Source of the DNA: Crocinitomicaceae bacterium
GTDB lineage: Bacteria; Bacteroidota; Bacteroidia; Flavobacteriales_D; Sanyastnellaceae
Direction: 5' to 3'
Length of the DNA stretch: 36,654 nt
Assembly (NCBI GenBank): GCA_002720375.1
Contig: PBIE01000009.1
Span: forward strand, 32,687 to 69,340
The position numbers were made by a program, and so were the translations under genes. This document shows positions 24,040 to 33,087 of the stretch, piece after piece; within the stretch, counting starts at the first letter, position 1, and the number at the start of each line of letters is the position of its first letter. The notes beneath the pieces were generated by a model. That model was not told the DNA's origin. It saw nothing but the letters and a program-made list of their open reading frames with translations, and ran no database searches.

Positions 24040-27000
24040 ATGAAGACATGTTGCAGAGCATATGGTCCCCTTCCTTCTCTGCAACGGCGGGGACTTGATT
24101 TTGGATGGGTTCTGCTTCCCTTTCTGCTTCTTGCCCTTTCTATTCAAGTGGAAGCGCAATGCCCCGATGAGATAGACGTGCTTCAGCCCATTTCATGCAG
24201 CGGTGCCGATGATGGGGTGTTGATCGTTTCATTGCCCAGTGGAATTGATGCGTCCGACGTTTACTGGCTTATTGAAAGTGACACGTTATTTGGTGCGGTC
24301 CAATCGAACCTTGGCCCGGGCAGTTATTTGGCCTTCGTGCCGGGTTGTCCGCCGCTTGGGTCCACCCTGAACGAACCCTTTCCTTTTTTTATTTCGTCTT
24401 CAGTTTCGCAGTTGCCTACTTGCGATGACCCTTGTTCCGGGGAAATCACTGTGACCCCCAATTTTGGAGCGACTCCAGTTACTTATAGCTGGTCTCACAA
24501 CCTGACTGAGACAGGGCCCTTGGGGACAGGTGTGTGTGAGCAGGTGGTGTTGGTGTCCGCCACGGACGCCAATGGCTGCACGGATGAGGACATTGTCACT
24601 GTGGAAATTCCTCCGGGAGAGGTTCTTGCGTTTGGCACCGACCCTGGGTGCAATGGTTTTGCCGATGGTTCAGTTTCTGCCGTGGCCACAGGGGGGCTCG
24701 GCGGCGAATACAGTTTTTCATGGGTTGATGCGCAGGGAAATGCCGTCGGCAGCGGTGCGGATGTTCTCGGCTTGCAGGCAGGAAGCTACACGGTGACGGC
24801 AACGGATATCGGAGGGTGCAGCTCATCAACCAGTGTGTCTCTGTTTGACCCACCTCCTGTACAAGTGAACACGGGGTCCAGCGCAGTGTCCTGCAACGGA
24901 GAGGAGGACGGCACGGCCTTCGCTGACTTCGACAGCGCCGCCTTCTTTGAATGGACGGGCCCAAATGGCTTTTCCGCTAGTGGGCCAGACCTTGACGCTT
25001 TAACGGGTCTTGCCCCGGGAACATATTCCGTTGTGGTTATTGCATCGGATGGGTGTCTGGGTTCGGGGGCCGTCACAGTAGAGGAGCCTGGTGAATTGGT
25101 GGCTGATTCTTTTGTCTCCCCACCTTCTTGTCCTGGGTTGTCGAATGGAACGGTGGGGGTCGTTCCGGTTGGGGGAACCTCTCCGTACACCGTGTCATGG
25201 GTCCTTCCCTCTGGCGATGTTGCGTTTGGGTTGTTCTTGAATGAACAGCCTGCGGGTCTTTTTGAGTACAATGTGGTTGATGCTTTGGGTTGTGAAGCGA
25301 CTGGAAGCGTTGCGTTGGTCGACCAGGACCCAGTGGAGGTGGACATTCAGTCTACACCGCTTTTGTGTGCCGACGGTCCGGGTTCCGACTCTGGGTCTAT
25401 CTCGGCCACCGTTTCAGGTGGCGTCGGACCATACAGTGCAACTTGGGTGAACCCTGCCACGCTTGATGTGGTGGGGACAGGATTGAACATTGAAGGGTTG
25501 TCTGCAGGCACATATGGCGTTGGCATTTCGGATCAATTGGGGTGCACGTTGGACACGTTGGTGGAGGTGTCCGCGCCTGACACTTTGAATGTGTCCGTTT
25601 TGGCTACGATGCCCACGTGTTTTGGAGACGGCGATGGCTCAGCGCTTGCCGTTGTAGAGGGTGGGACTCCGGATTACATCATCGTTTGGTCTGGGAGCAT
25701 CAATCCAGCGGTGGGGCTTTCGGTTTCAGGTCTTGGAACGGGGGACTATACAGCAACAGCGGTGGACGCCAACGGCTGTGTAGCAGAGGTTGGGTTTGTT
25801 CTTCAGGCACCCGAGCCCTTGGTCTTTGAGGTCAACACCATGCCCGTGGGTTGTGACGGGTCGGATGGAGCGCTTATCGCCACGGTTTCGGGGGGCATCC
25901 CGGATTATGCTGTCTTGTGGTCCGGTTCGGAGGGCAGCATTGGCGATGGGTTGGAGCTTGTTGGGATTGAAGCAGGTGAATACACAGGCATCTTAACGGA
26001 TGCCAACGGGTGTACTTCGGAGTGGTTTGGAACGGTCGAGGTGCTTCCGGAGCTGGACGTCGCTGTATCGGTCTCAGTGGTGGATTGCAGTGAAGGAACC
26101 GCAGAACTCGAGGCAACTGCAAGTGGGGGAGCGGCCCCATTGAGCTTGACCGTTAGTGGGCCTGAAGGCCCGGTTTCTGCGGTTGAATGGCCCTCGCTTT
26201 CGCCAGGTGAATACAGTGTGACGGCCATGGATTTCCGCGGGTGTACGGTAGATACGTTCTGGGTCGTCAACCCCGCGTTGATTTTCGAGACGAGCGTCGT
26301 TTCTGAGGGCTGCACGGGGCCAGGTCAAATCACTGCCAGCGCATCTGGCGGTACCGCCTCCTATACTTACAATGCGCTCCCTGTGGGTGCTCCCTCCGTG
26401 TTGGATTCTTCTGGTGCTACATGGCACGGTCTTTCTGCAGGTATTTATGCTGTGAGCGTATCCGACGGGGTGTGCACTGCTGAGAGTGAAGTGTTGCTAG
26501 AGGGGTTCTCTTTGTTTGATTGGAATTTGACCTCGCTCGACTTTGCTTGTGCGTCATCACCAGGCGCCGCTTCGGTGGCCGTGATTGGTGGTGCTGAGCC
26601 AATCAGTTTTTATGGTTCGTCACTCGACGGAGCTGTTGTTTGGGATTCACCTGAGGCTTCAGGGCTGCCAGCAGGAGAATATGTGTTGAGTGTCGTGGAT
26701 GCTGCCGGTTGTGAGCGGGACACCTCTTTTGTGCTTGCCGCGCTCCCTGAGCTCACGTTATCTGTCACAGCAACCCCAATCAGCTGCCATGCTGCGAACG
26801 ACGGACAAATACTCGTGGAAGCAGCGGGTGGAAGTGAACCATTGATTGTTGTTGCAGAAGGCCCAGAAGGCATTTTGTTGGAGCCGTTGGAAGGGTTGAC
26901 CAGTGGAACCTACCTCACTGGTGTAGTGGATATCCGAGGTTGCGCCTTGGACACCTTGGTCTCTTTGGTTGAGCCCTCACCGCTTTCAGTTGAGGCCACA

Positions 27001-29160
27001 TCGTTTCCGGAAAGTTGTGATGGAATAGCGGATGGCATGGGATTACTTGTGGCTGACGGAGGCTCGGGTCTGCTGAGTTTTCAGTGGGACGGGGGCCCAC
27101 AGGATTCAGTGTGGTCGGGGCTAAACTCGGGCACCTATTTATGGACTGTAATCGATGCGCAGGGATGCGACACGTCGGGCACAGTTGTTGTGGAATCAGG
27201 AGGTGGATTGGATGTTATGGTGACGGTTGAAATAGAGCCGTGTGAGGGGAACAGTGCACAGGCAGAAGTCAATCTGACCGTGACGGGCAATGTGGATTCG
27301 GCCGCTGTTTTGCTCGGCGGGTTGCCCGCGGATTTGTCATCCACAACAGACACTACTGGCATCTGGTCTTGGACGGGACTTCCTTCGGGAACGTATGGGT
27401 GGACAGCGGGCTTAGGCCCAGGGTGTGAAACGTCAGGACAAGCGGAGGTGTTACTCCCGGAACCACTGGCTTGGGCTGGTTCAGTATTGCAGCCACTGTG
27501 CTCTTCTGACAGTGGAATGGTCAGCCTTTTTTCTGAGGGGGGTGTTGCGCCTGTGTTGTGGTCGTGGTCTGGGGTTTCTGTCTCTGGGGATTCGCTGTCA
27601 GGTTCCGGTTCTGAAGTGGGTGCATTGCCAGAAGGCATGTACACCTTCGTGGCGTTTGATTCGCTTGGGTGTTCGCTTGTCGAAACCATTGGGGTGACCC
27701 CGATTTCCAGTGGCCTTAACGCCGCCATCTCGCTTGTTCAACCGAGTTGCGGAGGCGCTCTTGTTGGGGAAGCGACGGTGACCCCGACGGGTGGCATTCC
27801 TCCTTATGAAATTGAGGTAGAGGGAGCAGTGGACAGTCTGTTTATCCCTTTCCTTGTGCCGGGTTTGTATCCATTTTCCCTTTTGGACTCTATCGGTTGT
27901 CTGGTTGAGGACACCCTGATTATTGAGCCAGCGAGTGCGTTTGAGCTCGTCGCCACGGTGGATTCTGCAACATGCGCCAACACCGAAGACGGGTTGATTT
28001 TATTGGAGACAAACAATGGAGTGGGAGAGGCCGACTTCACCTTCGTTGGGCCTTTTGGGGCATTGCCTAGCACCGACTCCATTCCTGATTTGTCTTCAGG
28101 CATCTATGAGGTCACGGCAATCGATGAAGCGGGTTGTCCCGCAGTTTTATTCGTTTCTGTTGGGGCGCCTCCGCCGGTTGTGGTGCTCTTGGACAGCCTC
28201 GACCGGCCAAGTTGCGCGGGGGATCAAGACGGTGCGCTTTTCGTGTCTGTGAGCGGCGGCAGCGGCGCGGGGTATGACATCCAGTGGACCACAGAAGGTG
28301 TTTTGGTCGGAGGCGGTGCAGTCCTTGATGGGGTGGGCGAGGGAATCTATGCTGTGGAGGTGACTGATGGTGCAGGTTGTAGCGGGGACATCGCCTCGAT
28401 TCCTTTGGTTGCAGAAGGCGATGTGGTATTGACAGTCCCCAATGACACGGCTTTGTGTGCAGGCATTCCATTTTCGATGGGGGCCAGTGCACAGGGAGCG
28501 ACAGATTTATCGTGGTCCCTTTCTGGTGGAACTACAGGGTTGGGATTGACTGCGTCCACGGATGTTGTCGTCGAGGGAGAAAGCCATTGGGTATTTACTG
28601 CTTCTAGGTTGGGTTGCGTGCGCACTGATTCCGTGATTGTGACTGGTTGGGCTCTGCCCATCCCGGATGCGGGGGCGGACGCGGTTGTAACAGAAGGAGG
28701 CTCGGCCGCGTTGGGCGGTGCCGTCAACCCAGACTGGGTTTACAGTTGGGAGCCTGCGTTGGATGTGGTGTCACCAGAATTGGCGGCAACCGCTACACAA
28801 CCCATGTCTTATGCAACTGAATTCATCCTCACGGCGACCTCTTCGGAAGGTTGTATTGGTGTGGATACGGTATGGGTTAATGTTCTGTTGGCGCTGGACA
28901 TTCCCTCCGGGTTTACACCGAACGGGGACGGCGTAAACGACCGGTGGAACCTGGGTGGACTGGATCAGTATCCCAGCGCTGAGATTACCCTTTTCAACCG
29001 GTGGGGAGACGTTTTGATGACTTTTGGTTCGACAGACGGGCCTTGGGACGGGAGGCTCAACGGGACGGATGTTCCAGTGGGCACTTACTACTATCATGTT
29101 CGGGTCGATGAGCCGGCGATGCAGGCGGAATGGACCGGGCCGATAACCTTGATGCGATGA
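24040..29160 (+). CDS. Giant SprB-like repeat adhesin with CHU_C sorting domain (cassette 2)
   Basis: About 1706 residues from the ATG at 24040, which gives a positive N-region and hydrophobic core (FGWVLLPFLLLALS) ending at VEAQ; an ATG at 23965 would overlap the previous gene by 26 bp. Eighteen or so tandem SprB-like units of about 80 residues follow, each with a cysteine near the start (SCxGxxDG), then VxGGxxPYxxxW, LxxGxYxVxVxD and a GC ending. An Ig/PKD-like region precedes the CHU_C domain at about 1621-1706 (IPSGFTPNGDGVND, ITLFNRWGD, VPVGTYYYHV). SprB-type proteins are T9SS-exported surface adhesins that drive gliding in Flavobacterium; here function is inferred. The 3' end overlaps the next PorP/SprF gene by 4 bp (ATGA). 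Confidence 0.88.
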   Translation: MKTCCRAYGPLPSLQRRGLDFGWVLLPFLLLALSIQVEAQCPDEIDVLQPISCSGADDGVLIVSLPSGIDASDVYWLIESDTLFGAVQSNLGPGSYLAFVPGCPPLGSTLNEPFPFFISSSVSQLPTCDDPCSGEITVTPNFGATPVTYSWSHNLTETGPLGTGVCEQVVLVSATDANGCTDEDIVTVEIPPGEVLAFGTDPGCNGFADGSVSAVATGGLGGEYSFSWVDAQGNAVGSGADVLGLQAGSYTVTATDIGGCSSSTSVSLFDPPPVQVNTGSSAVSCNGEEDGTAFADFDSAAFFEWTGPNGFSASGPDLDALTGLAPGTYSVVVIASDGCLGSGAVTVEEPGELVADSFVSPPSCPGLSNGTVGVVPVGGTSPYTVSWVLPSGDVAFGLFLNEQPAGLFEYNVVDALGCEATGSVALVDQDPVEVDIQSTPLLCADGPGSDSGSISATVSGGVGPYSATWVNPATLDVVGTGLNIEGLSAGTYGVGISDQLGCTLDTLVEVSAPDTLNVSVLATMPTCFGDGDGSALAVVEGGTPDYIIVWSGSINPAVGLSVSGLGTGDYTATAVDANGCVAEVGFVLQAPEPLVFEVNTMPVGCDGSDGALIATVSGGIPDYAVLWSGSEGSIGDGLELVGIEAGEYTGILTDANGCTSEWFGTVEVLPELDVAVSVSVVDCSEGTAELEATASGGAAPLSLTVSGPEGPVSAVEWPSLSPGEYSVTAMDFRGCTVDTFWVVNPALIFETSVVSEGCTGPGQITASASGGTASYTYNALPVGAPSVLDSSGATWHGLSAGIYAVSVSDGVCTAESEVLLEGFSLFDWNLTSLDFACASSPGAASVAVIGGAEPISFYGSSLDGAVVWDSPEASGLPAGEYVLSVVDAAGCERDTSFVLAALPELTLSVTATPISCHAANDGQILVEAAGGSEPLIVVAEGPEGILLEPLEGLTSGTYLTGVVDIRGCALDTLVSLVEPSPLSVEATSFPESCDGIADGMGLLVADGGSGLLSFQWDGGPQDSVWSGLNSGTYLWTVIDAQGCDTSGTVVVESGGGLDVMVTVEIEPCEGNSAQAEVNLTVTGNVDSAAVLLGGLPADLSSTTDTTGIWSWTGLPSGTYGWTAGLGPGCETSGQAEVLLPEPLAWAGSVLQPLCSSDSGMVSLFSEGGVAPVLWSWSGVSVSGDSLSGSGSEVGALPEGMYTFVAFDSLGCSLVETIGVTPISSGLNAAISLVQPSCGGALVGEATVTPTGGIPPYEIEVEGAVDSLFIPFLVPGLYPFSLLDSIGCLVEDTLIIEPASAFELVATVDSATCANTEDGLILLETNNGVGEADFTFVGPFGALPSTDSIPDLSSGIYEVTAIDEAGCPAVLFVSVGAPPPVVVLLDSLDRPSCAGDQDGALFVSVSGGSGAGYDIQWTTEGVLVGGGAVLDGVGEGIYAVEVTDGAGCSGDIASIPLVAEGDVVLTVPNDTALCAGIPFSMGASAQGATDLSWSLSGGTTGLGLTASTDVVVEGESHWVFTASRLGCVRTDSVIVTGWALPIPDAGADAVVTEGGSAALGGAVNPDWVYSWEPALDVVSPELAATATQPMSYATEFILTATSSEGCIGVDTVWVNVLLALDIPSGFTPNGDGVNDRWNLGGLDQYPSAEITLFNRWGDVLMTFGSTDGPWDGRLNGTDVPVGTYYYHVRVDEPAMQAEWTGPITLMR

Positions 29161-30056
29161 GTCCAAAACAGCGTTTTCTTCGTCCGGTTTTCGCGGTTCT
29201 CTTTTTACCCCTCTTGGTTGGGCAAGGGTGGGCTCAGCAGTTGCCTGTGACCACGTTGCCTCTGGAACACCCTTTTGATGCCCACCCGGGTGCTGCTTCG
29301 GACACGGCGATTCACGTTAGTATATGGCAGCGAAGTCCATGGACAGGGATCGCTTCGGCACCGCGCACTACAGCACTTGCGCTGACTTCTCCTACAGGGT
29401 CCAAGTCCATTGGTTGGGGCGCAAGGGTTTGGAGTGATGTGGCGGGTCCCACTCGCATGGCGGGTGCCCATGCGGGACTGGCGTATACCACCAAATGGAC
29501 GAAGTCTCTTCGCCTGTCTTTTGGGCTTGGCCTCGGGTGGACACAGTTTTCTATTGATGGGAACCGGATTGAGTTCGAGCAGGAGGGTGATCCTGCGTTG
29601 GGTGACACCTACCAAAGTGTTGGCGTCCCTGATGCCACAGCGGGAATTTGGATTTCTGGAGAGCGGTTTCGAGCGGGTTTCTCAGCGGGGCAAATTTTGG
29701 GCGGTAATCTTCCTGTTTATGATGGGACAGGCGTCGAGTCTCAGCTGGAGTCCCATTTGCGGGGTTTGCTGGCGTATCGCTTTGGTTCGGGCATGTTTGG
29801 CTGGACACCGCTGGTTCAGTTCCAGCATCTTCGTCCAATTCCGGCTGAGGCTTCTTTGTCATTGAGGGTCGATCGTAACCAGGAGCACTGGGTTATGGCG
29901 GGATATCGTACTGCTGGTGCGGCTCATTTTGGTGCCGGAATCCGAATCAACAACCAACTCATATTCAGTTACAACCGGAATTGGGCAATGGGTGCGTTGG
30001 CCCGAGTTTTGGGTGGTGGACACGAGGTTGTTTTGGCATTCACGGTGCCGCGTTGA
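29157..30056 (+). CDS. PorP/SprF-family outer-membrane protein (cassette 2)
   Basis: A 299-residue PorP/SprF-like beta-barrel with a signal peptide ending at GQGWAQ near residue 26. The mature part starts QLPVTTLPLEHPFDAHPGAA, a divergent version of the family N-terminus in which the usual YxxNPAxxG is HPFDAHPGA. Repeated amphipathic strands follow, for example GWGARVWSDVAGPTRMAGAH and LRLSFGLGLGWTQFS, and it ends with a strand EVVLAFTVPR. The open frame extends to 29130, but the ATG at 29157 forms an ATGA overlap with the SprB-like gene. It is presumably the dedicated partner for export or anchoring of the giant protein; that is inference from the conserved gene pair. Confidence 0.86.
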   Translation: MSPKQRFLRPVFAVLFLPLLVGQGWAQQLPVTTLPLEHPFDAHPGAASDTAIHVSIWQRSPWTGIASAPRTTALALTSPTGSKSIGWGARVWSDVAGPTRMAGAHAGLAYTTKWTKSLRLSFGLGLGWTQFSIDGNRIEFEQEGDPALGDTYQSVGVPDATAGIWISGERFRAGFSAGQILGGNLPVYDGTGVESQLESHLRGLLAYRFGSGMFGWTPLVQFQHLRPIPAEASLSLRVDRNQEHWVMAGYRTAGAAHFGAGIRINNQLIFSYNRNWAMGALARVLGGGHEVVLAFTVPR

Positions 30057-30072
30057 TGACCCTTCGGAGCAG

Positions 30073-30098
30073 CCGCAGGTGGAGCCCCCCCCGCAGGT
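30073..30098 (+). repeat. Direct repeat flanking a C8 run
   Basis: The octamer CCGCAGGT occurs at 30073-30080 and again at 30091-30098, with a run of eight cytosines (30085-30092) running into the second copy. It lies in the 74-bp gap before the 30131 gene. Homopolymers of this length can slip, but eight bases is short and a role is unproven. Confidence 0.35.
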
Positions 30099-30130
30099 AG
30101 TTTCGGCATGAAACTGCAAAAAGCTTTACG

Positions 30131-31042
30131 ATGGCGGGATTCAAGAATTTGGAGGATTTGGTGGGGGACCTGGGTGCAGGGCTTGTGAAGCTTCGCGACG
30201 GTGAACTCGAACCAGAAGAGCTTACGCCCCTGGTGGATGATGCCCGGGAGCTCTGTGATCGGCTCGTATTGCTGAGGTTTAAGGCGCACGAGGTTGCTTA
30301 TGAAGTGCGGAAGAAAGCTCCTGAAGGTGCTGTAGATGAAGGTGTTGTGGACCGACAGCCTTTGCGCCCATTCAGAATTGGAGCTGCGTATCAGACGTCA
30401 CTCATTGACGCTATCGAGGAGGTCAGCCGGGAACAGGTAGAGCAGGCTGCTGAGGCCCGTCGAAACGCGGGCACCCCAGGGCTGTTTGACGGGGTGGATG
30501 AGCCATACAATTCAAAGGTGGAAGGCGCCCCGGAGGAGGCGCCCGCTCTAACGGAATCAAAAGAGCAGCAGGCTACAGATGAACCTGCTTTGGATGGCCC
30601 CTCTAATGCGCGGGATGTGGAGGGTGTTGAGCAGGTAGATGAAGTTGAAAAAGAACCTGAAACGGCTGAACCTATCGAGGAAGAGATTGCGGAAGGGGCA
30701 GATGATTTTTCGATTGTGTTGAATGCAGAGTCGGAGGACAAGAAGGCGGAAAACGCTGGGCCAACAGAGTCCGCTCCCAGTTTGGCGGAGCAGATGGAGC
30801 AACAAGCCATCGGAGACCTGAGGACAGCCTTTAGTTTGGTCGAGAAGTATGAGTGCATCAAGGCGCTGTTTCAAGATGATGCTGTCTTGTTTGATCGTGT
30901 TCTCGAGGCGTTGGACGGTGCCGGGGATGTTCAGGTGGCGTTGCTTTGGCTACACCAACACGTTCCGGATTCAGCGGCATGGGATGAAGAAGACCCCACC
31001 GTGGCCCGTTTCTTTGACAAACTTCAAAGGCGATACAGCTAA
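30131..31042 (+). CDS. Uncharacterised acidic protein with conserved-looking C-terminus
   Basis: A 303-residue soluble protein with no signal peptide or membrane segment. Residues 1-100 are helical (LEDLVGDLGAGLVKLRDGEL). Residues about 105-215 are a long acidic, Pro/Glu-rich, probably disordered linker. The C-terminal about 85 residues (SLAEQMEQQAIGDLRTAFSL, KYECIKALFQDDAVLFDRV) resemble the terminal domain of a hypothetical protein family widespread in Bacteroidota, where a similar pattern of DLKxAIGINEKF and ELFxGD motifs is common. I recognise that pattern from memory, not from a search. The stop overlaps the rsmI start as TAATG, so it is probably cotranslated with rsmI. No catalytic motif is visible and I cannot assign a function. 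Confidence 0.82.
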   Translation: MAGFKNLEDLVGDLGAGLVKLRDGELEPEELTPLVDDARELCDRLVLLRFKAHEVAYEVRKKAPEGAVDEGVVDRQPLRPFRIGAAYQTSLIDAIEEVSREQVEQAAEARRNAGTPGLFDGVDEPYNSKVEGAPEEAPALTESKEQQATDEPALDGPSNARDVEGVEQVDEVEKEPETAEPIEEEIAEGADDFSIVLNAESEDKKAENAGPTESAPSLAEQMEQQAIGDLRTAFSLVEKYECIKALFQDDAVLFDRVLEALDGAGDVQVALLWLHQHVPDSAAWDEEDPTVARFFDKLQRRYS

Positions 31043-31710
31043 TGTTGACCGTCGTTCCCACCCCAATTGGCAATCTCGGTGATTTTACACCAAGGGCAAT
31101 TGAGGCGATTGAGAACGCTGATTTTGTGTTGGCGGAGGACACGCGGACAACCGGGTCCTTGTTGCGCTTAAAAGGCATTGAGGCGCGCCTGAAGGCCTTT
31201 CACGCCCACAACGAGCACAAGGTTTTGGACGAGGTCATTGCCACCATGGGAACAGGAGCGTCGGCTTGCCTGTGCAGCGATGCTGGTACCCCAGGAATCA
31301 GCGACCCGGGATTCCTACTTGTTCGAGCTTGTATTGCTGCGGGCGTGGAGGTGGTTTGCTTGCCTGGCCCCACGGCGTTTGTTCCTGCCCTTGTTGTCAG
31401 CGGCCTTCCATGCGACCGGTTTGTCTTTGAGGGGTTTTTGCCGCACAAAAAGGGGCGACAGACTCGGCTTATTGCTCTGGCTCAAGAGCGTCGCACCACA
31501 GTGCTTTATGAATCGCCTCACCGCATGTTAAGGTTACTGGGGGAGTTGGTGGCGCACTGTGGTCCCAATCGCCGGGTCAGTGTCAGCCGGGAGATCAGCA
31601 AGAAGTTTGAAGAGACCCAACGCGATTCTGCAGAAGCGCTGTTGTCGTATTTCGAGGCCCACCCACCTAAGGGAGAATTCGTCGTCGTTGTTGAGGGCAT
31701 TCAGGACTGA
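31042..31710 (+). CDS. rsmI: 16S rRNA (cytidine(1402)-2'-O)-methyltransferase RsmI
   Basis: A 222-residue methyltransferase of the tetrapyrrole-methylase fold that 2'-O-methylates C1402 in the decoding centre of 16S rRNA. Family motifs are visible: VVPTPIGNLGD at the N-terminus, EDTRTTGSLL, CSDAGTPGISDPG for SAM binding, LPGPTAFVPAL, VLYESPHRM and SREISKKFEET. It is shorter than the E. coli enzyme (about 286 residues) and lacks its C-terminal extension, as is usual in Bacteroidota. The start is coupled to the preceding gene by TAATG. It converges on radA with a 15-bp gap. Confidence 0.95.
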   Translation: MLTVVPTPIGNLGDFTPRAIEAIENADFVLAEDTRTTGSLLRLKGIEARLKAFHAHNEHKVLDEVIATMGTGASACLCSDAGTPGISDPGFLLVRACIAAGVEVVCLPGPTAFVPALVVSGLPCDRFVFEGFLPHKKGRQTRLIALAQERRTTVLYESPHRMLRLLGELVAHCGPNRRVSVSREISKKFEETQRDSAEALLSYFEAHPPKGEFVVVVEGIQD

Positions 31711-31725
31711 GTCTGCCCAAGGGGG

Positions 31726-33078
31726 TTAGAAAAGCACCTTTTGCAATTCTCCCACCCGGTTGACCTTGACTAAGGTGAGCCCATCAGGGGGCAAGGGTTC
31801 ATTTTGTCCCAGTCCACTGATTACAATTCGCTTCATTCCCATTTTGGCGGCCTCTGCCATCCTCTGCTCCAAGCGTGCGACGGGCCGCACTTCACCTGTC
31901 AGGCCAACTTCTCCGCAAAGGGCGGTTCGCGGGTTGAGGGTCAGGTCGAGGGTACTGCTGAGAATGGCACCGACCACAGCGAGGTCGACACCGGGGTCTT
32001 CGAGGCGGATGCCTCCGGCCAGGTTTAAGAAGACATCGGATGCGCCCAACTTGAACCCACAGCGTTTTTCCAGAACAGCGAGGAGCATGTTGAGCCTGCG
32101 CAGGTTGTAACCCGTGGCCGAACGTTGCGGGGTGCCGTATACCGCGCTGCTGACAAGGGCCTGAATCTCTACGGTGAGGGGTCGGGCGCCTTCGATGGTA
32201 ACGGCAAGGGCCGTGCCGCTTAACCGAGATTCGCCGTTTCCAATAAGGGCCCCAGAGGGGTCTGAGACAGGGTGGAGCCCGTCTCCGCGCATTTCAAAGA
32301 TGCCGATTTCCTGAGTGGAGCCAAACCGGTTCTTCACGGCGCGGAGAATCCGATAGGCATGGTGACGGTCTCCCTCGAACGTGAGCACAACATCCACCAT
32401 GTGTTCGAGCACTTTCGGGCCTGCGATTGCCCCTTCTTTGGTGATGTGCCCAATGAGGACGACAGGCAACTGCAGGGGCTTGGCGGCGAGGATCAGCTCG
32501 GCGGTGGACTCTCTCACCTGGGCCACGCTTCCAGGCGCACTCTCAACCCTGGGGGTGTGCAAGGTTTGGATGGAATCCACGAAGAGCAAGTCTGGCTCGT
32601 TCTCTTTGACGGCCTTGACGATGCCTTCTGTTGAAGTTTCTGGCAACACAAGCAGGTCGTCGCCCAGTATGCCGAGGCGGTCGGCCCGCAGACGGACTTG
32701 TTCAGGGCTCTCCTCTCCAGAAACGTATAGGATTTTCCCCTCGGCTTTCATGGCCGTTTGAAGGCTCAATGTGGACTTTCCAATGCCTGGTTCTCCCCCC
32801 AGCAAAACCAATGCTCCTGGGACCAAACCTCCGCCCAAAACGCGGTCAAACTCTGGCTCGCTGGTTCCGACACGGACGCTTTTTTGCTCGGTGTAGTCTT
32901 TAAGAGGCCGTGCTTCGGCAACGCCAGCAGCCACAGCGGCGCGTTCCATTCTGGGGTTGGCCGACTCCTTGAATTCGGTAACGGTATTCCACGCCTTGCA
33001 ACTCGGACACTGGCCGACCCATTGGCCGGTCACATGCCCACAGTCGCTGCATACAAAGCGTGTGCGGGTCTTGGCCAC
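31726..33078 (-). CDS. radA: DNA repair protein RadA (Sms)
   Basis: A 450-residue ATPase that processes recombination branch intermediates. The order of domains is standard: a four-cysteine zinc finger at the N-terminus (CSDCGHVTGQWVGQCPSCKAW spans it), a RecA-like ATPase with Walker A GGEPGIGKSTL, the RadA-specific KNRFGSTQEIGIFEM motif, and the C-terminal Lon-like domain (GGIRLEDPGVDLAV, SGLGQNEP). Length matches the family. The start is GTG at 33078 (MAKTRTRFVC); it lies 9 bp downstream of the nidogen-like gene stop, on the same strand, so it may be cotranscribed with that surface-protein gene. Confidence 0.96.
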   Translation of the reverse strand: MAKTRTRFVCSDCGHVTGQWVGQCPSCKAWNTVTEFKESANPRMERAAVAAGVAEARPLKDYTEQKSVRVGTSEPEFDRVLGGGLVPGALVLLGGEPGIGKSTLSLQTAMKAEGKILYVSGEESPEQVRLRADRLGILGDDLLVLPETSTEGIVKAVKENEPDLLFVDSIQTLHTPRVESAPGSVAQVRESTAELILAAKPLQLPVVLIGHITKEGAIAGPKVLEHMVDVVLTFEGDRHHAYRILRAVKNRFGSTQEIGIFEMRGDGLHPVSDPSGALIGNGESRLSGTALAVTIEGARPLTVEIQALVSSAVYGTPQRSATGYNLRRLNMLLAVLEKRCGFKLGASDVFLNLAGGIRLEDPGVDLAVVGAILSSTLDLTLNPRTALCGEVGLTGEVRPVARLEQRMAEAAKMGMKRIVISGLGQNEPLPPDGLTLVKVNRVGELQKVLF

Positions 33079-33087
33079 CGTTTGCGA

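Noticed and set aside
24160-28420. Possible CRISPR-like or tandem DNA repeat array
   Set aside because: The periodicity of about 240 bp is protein-level SprB-type repetition; nucleotide copies are too divergent and there are no spacer/repeat units.
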